Assembly (NCBI GenBank): GCA_944324635.1
Contig: CALUXC010000001.1
Span: forward strand, 482,369-546,368
Direction of reading: 5' to 3'
Length of the DNA: 64,000 nt
Source: Candidatus Avelusimicrobium intestinipullorum
Lineage (GTDB): Bacteria; Elusimicrobiota; Elusimicrobia; Elusimicrobiales; Elusimicrobiaceae
Below the pieces are notes generated by a model. It had not been told where the DNA came from, did not search any database, and worked only from the letters and a program-made list of their open reading frames with translations. The translations under genes and the position numbers were made by a program. This document shows positions 59,390-64,000 of this stretch, piece after piece (the stretch's first letter is position 1; every line of letters starts with the position of its first letter).

Positions 59390-61567
59390 TTATTTAATTG
59401 TTCCTGTGGTAGTATCCAAGATGCGGGCTTCGGGGAAGTAATACTTGATGATTGCCATATAGTCCGCCCCTTGTTTGGCCAGGCCGTCTGCGCCCTGCAG
59501 GCAAAGCCCGTATCCAAGCCCCGTGTCATACCCGCGCACCAAGACGCTTTTGATATTTTTCCCTTTGTAAAACGGAATAACATCAAACAGGTTGGAACGC
59601 ATTGTGCCCGCGCTTAAAATAAACGCGACCTCTTGCGGGGTTTTGGCTTCATACGAGCCTTTGCTGCCTTCAAACCGCATGGACAAAATTCTTCCGTTAG
59701 GCGTAAACGACGTAGGCGTAACGGCGCGGAGTTTGCCGATGTTCTGTTTGTAAGCGACGCGGCCTTCTATCTCTTTCCCATCGTAAAGATACATCCATTT
59801 AATGTCCGACCAGCGGGTCGGGTCCTGCGGGCGGGAATACAAATCCGCCGGCGGATTGGACAGGATATATTTGCTCACGTTGGCGGGCGAGAAAACATAG
59901 CCCGGTTTGTTCGCGGTATTTTCCAACGAGTCCGCCGTTAAAACGCCGCAGTCGGCATAGGCGCCGGCTTGGGCACGGGTCAGGCGGATTTTGGAAGATT
60001 CTTTAGACGCGTCCAAAAGATTCTTAAAAATCAGGTTAATGCCCTTAAATTTGAAGTGTTCGTCATTATCCGTAATATGGTACGGTTCGTTTTTGTGGTC
60101 GGCCACGGCCTGCAACAGGGCGGAGCGGAACACCACCGCCAAGGCGCGCAGGGCTTCTTCGTGCGTAATATCCTGCACTTGGGTAGCCAGCAACGCCGGG
60201 ATTAAATCCTCGGCGTTTACTTCGTTTACCAATTTGATGCCCTGCGGCGTGGGAATGACAATTAAAGAGCCTTTGAGTTCTTTGTCGCTCAAATCAGCCG
60301 CAAAGATGTTGGACGCCTGGGCATTGCGCACCAAGAGCGTTTTGTTCGGGTTTTCCACCGACACGGTAAACGGACGCTTGGCCGAAAATTCCACATGGCC
60401 TTTATCGTTGGTAAAATCTACGCCGCCCGTTTCGGGGTTAAATTGAACCGTCTTTTGTATATAGGAAGCGGAACGAAGCACCTGGCCCAATTTTTCGTCT
60501 TCCACGCGCATGGTGCCCGAAGGCATCAGCGAGAAGGACTGCAACACCTGCGGCACTTGTTCGCGGTTGGCATACAGGGCCATTTTCACTTTTTCAGACG
60601 GGGTGGAAATCATTTCGTGCACGATGGGCTGTTCCAAGCGGAGATAGAACAGATAGTCTATGCTCTTGTCGCCCAGTTTTTTGGCGTATTTTTCAATTTT
60701 TTTGGCCAAATCTTTATTATCGGGGTCCAAGCTGTACAACGTGGCGTAATACTGCCAGGAACGCAAATCGTTTTTCTCTTTTTCGGACAGTTTGGCAAAC
60801 AGTTCCACCGCCGCGTAGTTGCGCTCATCGTGCGAAAGCGCCTGCTGCAAAAACACCGGCGCCAACCGACGGGACGCTTTCATTTCCGAAGCGATCCGCC
60901 CCAGCATATAAGAAACAAAAGAAATGGTGTAAGGATTGGAAGTGTAGAGGTATTGCAGTTCGGTGGCGGCTTTTTCTTTGTTGCCGTCCAGGTACCAAGC
61001 CAGCGCCGTGCCCAGCTTGGCGGAAGAAACGTACTCAAAATCGGCCGTTAGATACAACAAGTCCTGAAAGGACTGGCGCGCTTTTTTGTATTTGCCGTAA
61101 GAGAGCAAAATCCACCCGCGCGTAAGTTCGGCAAAGGGGTCGTCCGGGTTGAGGGTGCAGGCGCGGTCAATATATTTGACGGCTTGTTTTACAAGCCCCC
61201 GCTGAAGCGACATCACCGCCAGTTCCACATTGGCCGCGGCGGCTACTTTTACATCGGAAGAATTTTCAAAAGTTTTGAAAGAGAAATAACATTCGTCCGT
61301 TTCCCCTTCGGCACATTTCTGCGCGACCGAAGCGATATCCGGCGGCAAGGAATAGTCCATCACGCTGGCATGCAAAACGGTTTCGTTTAATTTGCTGTCC
61401 ACGCGCGTAGCCGCCAAGGTGGATTTGCTGACGGTCTGAACGGGCGCGTCCGCAGCGGGTGCGGCGTCTTGCCCGGACGAGGACGAACCGCTCACCGCGG
61501 CAAAAGAAGCGCTCGGCAATAGACACGCCGCCGCCCATAAAACGAACGAAAGCGAACATTTCTTCAT
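59390..61567 (-). CDS. SpoIID/LytB domain protein with TPR region
   Basis: 725 aa from the ATG at 61567. Signal peptide MKKCSLSFVLWAAACLLPSASFAA. Residues about 60-340 are TPR-like (KYIDRACTLNPDDPFAELTRGWILLSYGKYK). The C-terminal part from about 465 is SpoIID/LytB-like: IPALLATQVQDITHEEALRALAVVFRSALLQAV, then VRGYDTGLGYGLCLQGADGLAKQGADYMAIIKYYF, the family's GxGHGVGMSQxGA-like region in altered form. SpoIID proteins are peptidoglycan transglycosylases or amidase activators; the usual GHG is replaced by GLGYG, so activity is uncertain. Leaderless: TATAAT ends six bases before the ATG. Confidence 0.8.
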   Translation of the reverse strand: MKKCSLSFVLWAAACLLPSASFAAVSGSSSSGQDAAPAADAPVQTVSKSTLAATRVDSKLNETVLHASVMDYSLPPDIASVAQKCAEGETDECYFSFKTFENSSDVKVAAAANVELAVMSLQRGLVKQAVKYIDRACTLNPDDPFAELTRGWILLSYGKYKKARQSFQDLLYLTADFEYVSSAKLGTALAWYLDGNKEKAATELQYLYTSNPYTISFVSYMLGRIASEMKASRRLAPVFLQQALSHDERNYAAVELFAKLSEKEKNDLRSWQYYATLYSLDPDNKDLAKKIEKYAKKLGDKSIDYLFYLRLEQPIVHEMISTPSEKVKMALYANREQVPQVLQSFSLMPSGTMRVEDEKLGQVLRSASYIQKTVQFNPETGGVDFTNDKGHVEFSAKRPFTVSVENPNKTLLVRNAQASNIFAADLSDKELKGSLIVIPTPQGIKLVNEVNAEDLIPALLATQVQDITHEEALRALAVVFRSALLQAVADHKNEPYHITDNDEHFKFKGINLIFKNLLDASKESSKIRLTRAQAGAYADCGVLTADSLENTANKPGYVFSPANVSKYILSNPPADLYSRPQDPTRWSDIKWMYLYDGKEIEGRVAYKQNIGKLRAVTPTSFTPNGRILSMRFEGSKGSYEAKTPQEVAFILSAGTMRSNLFDVIPFYKGKNIKSVLVRGYDTGLGYGLCLQGADGLAKQGADYMAIIKYYFPEARILDTTTGTIK

Positions 61568-61573
61568 ATACAA

Positions 61574-61579
61574 ATTATA
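61574..61579 (-). promoter_or_regulatory. -10 box of the SpoIID gene
   Basis: TATAAT, with TTTGC before it (extended -10), six bases before the ATG at 61567. Confidence 0.55.
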
Positions 61580-61691
61580 GCAAAATTAGGTCCTTAAAAC
61601 CGCCCGGCAACGGCCCGCAAGCAGGATTTTCCCCATGTTGGCGGACCTTTTGCCAAGCCCTTTTTGCCTCGGTCCTTTTTCCGCACATAAA

Positions 61692-61718
61692 AAAGGGGAG
61701 CGGACCAAAGTCCACTCC
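61692..61718 (-). terminator. Terminator upstream of the SpoIID gene
   Basis: Stem GGAGTGGAC / GTCCGCTCC with a TTTG loop, followed by CCTTTTTT on the minus strand. Confidence 0.7.
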
Positions 61719-61795
61719 CTGAGGTTAAAACCGTTTGTCCGGGCCATATGCCGTGTATTCATACGACTGGGAAAACGGCTCGTGCGGGGACGAAA

Positions 61796-61822
61796 CACCC
61801 CGCCCGACTTGCGGACGGGGCG
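61796..61822 (-). terminator. Hairpin directly after tig
   Basis: Stem CCCCGTCCG / CGGGCGGGG with a CAAGT loop; a weak GTGTTTCG follows. Probably the first tig terminator. Confidence 0.5.
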
Positions 61823-61837
61823 TTCGTTCCGGCAAAA

Positions 61838-63127
61838 CTATTTGTATTTCGCCTGTTCTTTGAGGAAATCAAACACTTTGCGTTCGCTGAGCGTAGCCAA
61901 AATGTGCGCTTTGCGTTCGTCAAAGAAAGCTTTGATTTTCTTTTCGTCTTCTTTGTTCTGAGAATTGGCGGCAATGCTCTTGTCCAATTCCGCTTTCCAG
62001 TCGGCCTCGGTGGCTTCCAGGTTTTCTTTTTTGGCGATGGCGTGCACAATGTATCCGATGCGCAAATCCTTTTCCACGCTGGGGCGGATGCGTTCTTCAA
62101 ACGCTTTTCTCTGGTCCGCGCTCAGCTGTTCGGGTTTAAGCTGGGTCATGCTGCGCACAAAATTGTTGAGGGAAGATTCGGTATATTCTTCCACCAAGCT
62201 CTGGGGCAATTCAAAATTGTTCATTTTGACCAGATGGTTTTCAATCTGGGTCACTTCGTCGCGGCGGGCGTTTTGTTTGGCTTCTTCGTCCAAGCTTTCT
62301 TTCACTTTGGCTTTCAAAGCGTCCAAAGTTTCAAAGCCCATATCTTTAGCGAAAGAATCGTTGAGTTCCGGCACGATTTTCGTTTTGATATCGTCCACCG
62401 TCACATGATAAGAAAGGGTATCTTCGCCTTCTTTGGTTTCCACGTCTTTTACGTCGCCTTTTTTGAGGCCTTTCAACGCTTCGGCCAAGCCGGGCATGGT
62501 TTGCGGGGCGGCCATATCCACCAGTTCGCTGTCGGCGCTGAGTTTGTAGTCGTCTTTGCCGTTGCGTTTGCCGGAATAGTGAATCACGGCATAGCATTTA
62601 TCGTCAATGACGGCACCTTCGGCGGCGCTTTCCAAGCGGGCGTTAGCGTCCAATACGCGGTTCAAGTTATCGGTCACGTCCTGTTCGGTGGCTGTTTCGG
62701 GTTTTTTGGCAATTTCAATGCCTTTGTAATCTTTCACGTCAAATTCGGGGGCAACGTCTACCGCGATTTCAAAGGTGAAAGCTTTACCGTCGGCGAAACC
62801 GGCGAAGTCGGCTTTGGTAAGGGTGGGAACAGCTACGGCGTCAAGTTTAGCGTCGGCAATGGCGGCGTTGATGGCGGATTTCACCGTCAAATTCAACGCA
62901 CGTTCTTTAATATGTCCGGCAAAATTTTGTTTCACCAAGTCCAGCGGTACTTTGCCGGCGCGGAAACCTTGCATTTGCGCGCGGGACTGTACCTGCACGG
63001 CGGCGTTTTGAAAGCTTTTGGTAACCAGCTGCGGGGCGGCTTCCACGGACAAGGTCACGCGGCAGCCTTCTTTTTTCAACTGCTGGGTTTTTACTTCCCC
63101 GCTCTGGGCGGTCTTAAAAATGGACAT
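61838..63127 (-). CDS. tig: Trigger factor
   Basis: Ribosome-bound chaperone and peptidyl-prolyl isomerase, 429 aa. N-terminal ribosome-binding domain (CRVTLSVEAAPQLVTKSFQNAAVQVQ, then MQGFRAGKVPLDLVKQNF, where the classic GFRxGKxP signature is conserved), a central FKBP-type domain (about 150-235) and a long helical C-terminus. AGGAGTGAG lies upstream. It is the first protein gene after the two tRNA genes on the minus strand; clpP and lon are elsewhere. Confidence 0.95.
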   Translation of the reverse strand: MSIFKTAQSGEVKTQQLKKEGCRVTLSVEAAPQLVTKSFQNAAVQVQSRAQMQGFRAGKVPLDLVKQNFAGHIKERALNLTVKSAINAAIADAKLDAVAVPTLTKADFAGFADGKAFTFEIAVDVAPEFDVKDYKGIEIAKKPETATEQDVTDNLNRVLDANARLESAAEGAVIDDKCYAVIHYSGKRNGKDDYKLSADSELVDMAAPQTMPGLAEALKGLKKGDVKDVETKEGEDTLSYHVTVDDIKTKIVPELNDSFAKDMGFETLDALKAKVKESLDEEAKQNARRDEVTQIENHLVKMNNFELPQSLVEEYTESSLNNFVRSMTQLKPEQLSADQRKAFEERIRPSVEKDLRIGYIVHAIAKKENLEATEADWKAELDKSIAANSQNKEDEKKIKAFFDERKAHILATLSERKVFDFLKEQAKYK

Positions 63128-63166
63128 ACTTTACTCACTCCTATACTATCGGCAGGGCCGAAAATC

Positions 63167-63248
63167 TGGACGGAGAGGGACTTGAACCCTCACGGATTGC
63201 TCCATACGCTCCTAAGGCGTACGCGTCTACCAATTCCGCCATCCGTCC
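63167..63248 (-). tRNA. tRNA-Leu (UAG)
   Basis: On the minus strand the 82-nt gene has acceptor GGACGGA / TCCGTCC, D-arm with GGAATTGGTAGAC, anticodon loop CTTAGGA (anticodon UAG) on stem TACGC/GCGTA, an extended variable arm, and the T-loop GGTTCAAGTCC. The CCA end is not encoded. Confidence 0.92.
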
Positions 63249-63279
63249 TTACTTATTTCTTATGTTAGAAAAAACAAAG

Positions 63280-63352
63280 TGGGCCATGTGAGGCTCGAAC
63301 TCACGACCTTACGCTTAAGAGGCGTCTGCTCTACCAACTGAGCTAATGGCCC
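63280..63352 (-). tRNA. tRNA-Lys (CUU)
   Basis: 73 nt on the minus strand: acceptor GGGCCAT / ATGGCCC, D-arm AGCTCAGTTGGTAGAGC, anticodon loop CTCTTAA (anticodon CUU) and T-arm GTGAGTTCGAGCCTCAC. CCA is not encoded. Co-transcribed with tRNA-Leu and probably tig. Confidence 0.93.
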
Positions 63353-63370
63353 GAAAGGGTTTATGATTAG

Positions 63371-63399
63371 ATTATAGCAAAAACAAAGAAACGGGTAAA
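63371..63399 (-). promoter_or_regulatory. Promoter of the tRNA-Lys/tRNA-Leu(-tig) unit
   Basis: On the minus strand TTTACC (63394-63399), 17 nt, TATAAT (63371-63376), extended by TTTTTGC. It lies about 18 nt before the tRNA-Lys 5' end. Confidence 0.65.
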
Positions 63400-63484
63400 C
63401 GGCTATCCGCCGTTTGAAGGAACTGCCCGTTCTGAAGATAATTTATTGTAACACATTTTCCCCGTTTCATGCAAACCCGCGCGG

Positions 63485-63514
63485 TTGACAAGCGGCCCCG
63501 GCAAGCAATAAAAT
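63485..63514 (+). promoter_or_regulatory. Sigma-70-type promoter of the 63569 gene
   Basis: TTGACA (63485-63490), 18-nt spacer, TAAAAT (63509-63514), about 55 nt before the ATG. Confidence 0.55.
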
Positions 63515-63568
63515 ACAAGAAAGGCCCCGTTGGACCTCTTACATCTTCTTAATACATGGACGCTTCTT

Positions 63569-63922
63569 ATGAAAAATTTGCCCCATACGCTTAAAAACAC
63601 GCTGTTTGCCGCCGGCGCAGCTACGCTTCTTGCCGCCCCGGCCGCCAGTCAGGTTCCGGCCAAATTGATGCCTTCCGTTAAGGCGATTACGTCGCCTTCC
63701 GTATCGGTATCCGTCGTAAAAAAATGGCCTCAGGCGCCGCTTCTTAACCTGGCCGCCCCCAAAATAACGGTTTATAACGCCCACTACGCCCCCGCGGCCA
63801 TGAATATCCCCTCTTATTCCGTACGCGATTTGCGCCCGGCCGACCATCAAGACATTCTGCGCGCACAAGAAATCCTCCACAAAACTTTAGCCAAACCGGC
63901 CGATAATGCTCATGTACGGTAA
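63569..63922 (+). CDS. Small secreted protein of unknown function, 117 aa
   Basis: ATG at 63569 gives a signal peptide (MKNLPHTLKNTLFAAGAATL, then AAPAAS) and a short mature chain rich in Pro, Ala, Ser and Val (VKAITSPSVSVSVVKKW, LNLAAPKITVYNAHYAP) with a charged helix at the end (DHQDILRAQEILHKTLA). No cysteines. I recognise no family. A good promoter precedes it; the weak GGACG lies about 8 nt before the ATG. The 78 bases after its stop to the window end show nothing certain. Confidence 0.55.
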   Translation: MKNLPHTLKNTLFAAGAATLLAAPAASQVPAKLMPSVKAITSPSVSVSVVKKWPQAPLLNLAAPKITVYNAHYAPAAMNIPSYSVRDLRPADHQDILRAQEILHKTLAKPADNAHVR

Positions 63923-64000
63923 AGAAGCAAGCAACCGAAAACAATAGATAGACCGCCAGCACTACACTATTCCGAACCAAAGACCAAAAGATAAGCATTT

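Larger units (their letters stand above)
61580..61837. other. Intergenic region between tig and the SpoIID gene
   Basis: 258 bases without a supported gene. It holds two hairpins, both read toward the SpoIID gene on the minus strand: 61796-61822 (CCCCGTCCG / CGGGCGGGG, weak T-run), likely ending tig, and 61692-61718 (GGAGTGGAC / GTCCGCTCC, then CCTTTTTT), a second, better terminator. The 80 bases between them could encode a short RNA. Downstream of the second hairpin are AAGGACC and AAAAGGTCC stretches that resemble, but do not match, the operator of sites A-D. Confidence 0.45.

Noticed and set aside
61698..61713. GGACCAAAGTCC as another operator copy
   Set aside because: On the minus strand it is the stem-loop of a terminator with a T-run, and no plus-strand gene follows.
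1..64000. CRISPR arrays, insertion sequences, prophage or integrative elements
   Set aside because: No regular spacer-repeat arrays, transposase, integrase or terminal inverted repeats were seen.

Overview
The window looks like chromosomal DNA of a Gram-negative anaerobe-type bacterium, most likely a gut-associated member of the Elusimicrobiota (Elusimicrobiaceae). That assignment is an inference. It rests on the multiplication of stand-alone type IV pilin genes with a near-identical N-terminus (GFTLIELLVVVLIIGIL), the secretin-based pilus operon, separate secD/secF, and general protein similarity as I recall it. There are no rRNA genes, CRISPR arrays, insertion sequences, integrases or phage genes. 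Genes are packed tightly, and most transcription units end in strong GC hairpins.

Layout. 1-2.4 kb: start of typA (minus strand), then three poorly known envelope proteins. 2.5-4.3 kb: the uncharacterised pair GGGtGRT protein + NifU-like scaffold. 4.4-7.9 kb: serC-serA-DUF1015 operon. 7.9-14.3 kb: era, a VanX-type dipeptidase, flavin reductase, trxB-maf-DUF4321, an MFS transporter, and yggS-yggU. 14.3-20.3 kb: an orphan pilin, a GH3 hexosaminidase, thrS without its TGS domain, and an LTA-synthase-like transferase. 20.4-24.7 kb: yajC-secD-secF, then an unknown protein with a DUF374 acyltransferase. 24.8-26.0 kb: two orphan pilins. 26.1-29.5 kb: lon (with a histone-like tail) and clpP. 29.6-32.8 kb: three secreted proteins, two of them built from repeated cysteine modules. 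32.9-34.3 kb: glnA. 34.3-48.9 kb: a 14-gene minus-strand type IV pilus/type II secretion operon. 49-52.4 kb: an O-antigen-ligase/TPR protein and an orphan MgtE-N/CBS protein. 52.5-54.7 kb: AlbA_2 protein, SUI1/YciH factor, a 50-residue membrane protein and another pilin. 54.7-55.0 kb: a decayed pilin remnant. 55.1-61.6 kb: acyl-CoA dehydrogenase-etfB-etfA, a glycosyltransferase and a SpoIID/TPR protein. 61.8-63.4 kb: trigger factor and two tRNA genes. 63.6-63.9 kb: a small secreted protein.

How the parts fit. The pilus operon carries one assembly ATPase, platform, PilM-PilN fusion, PilO, PilP and secretin, plus an OmpA-like putative scaffold, five pilin-like subunits and a probable secreted metallopeptidase. 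There is no retraction ATPase or prepilin peptidase in view. The separate pilin genes are candidate major or alternative subunits. Two regulatory patterns stand out. First, an inverted repeat (RGGYCMAAAGRCCC) sits 31-32 nt ahead of a -10-like hexamer at four genes, all encoding exported proteins. Second, several unrelated genes have a -10 box only 6-7 nt ahead of the ATG, which implies leaderless mRNAs.
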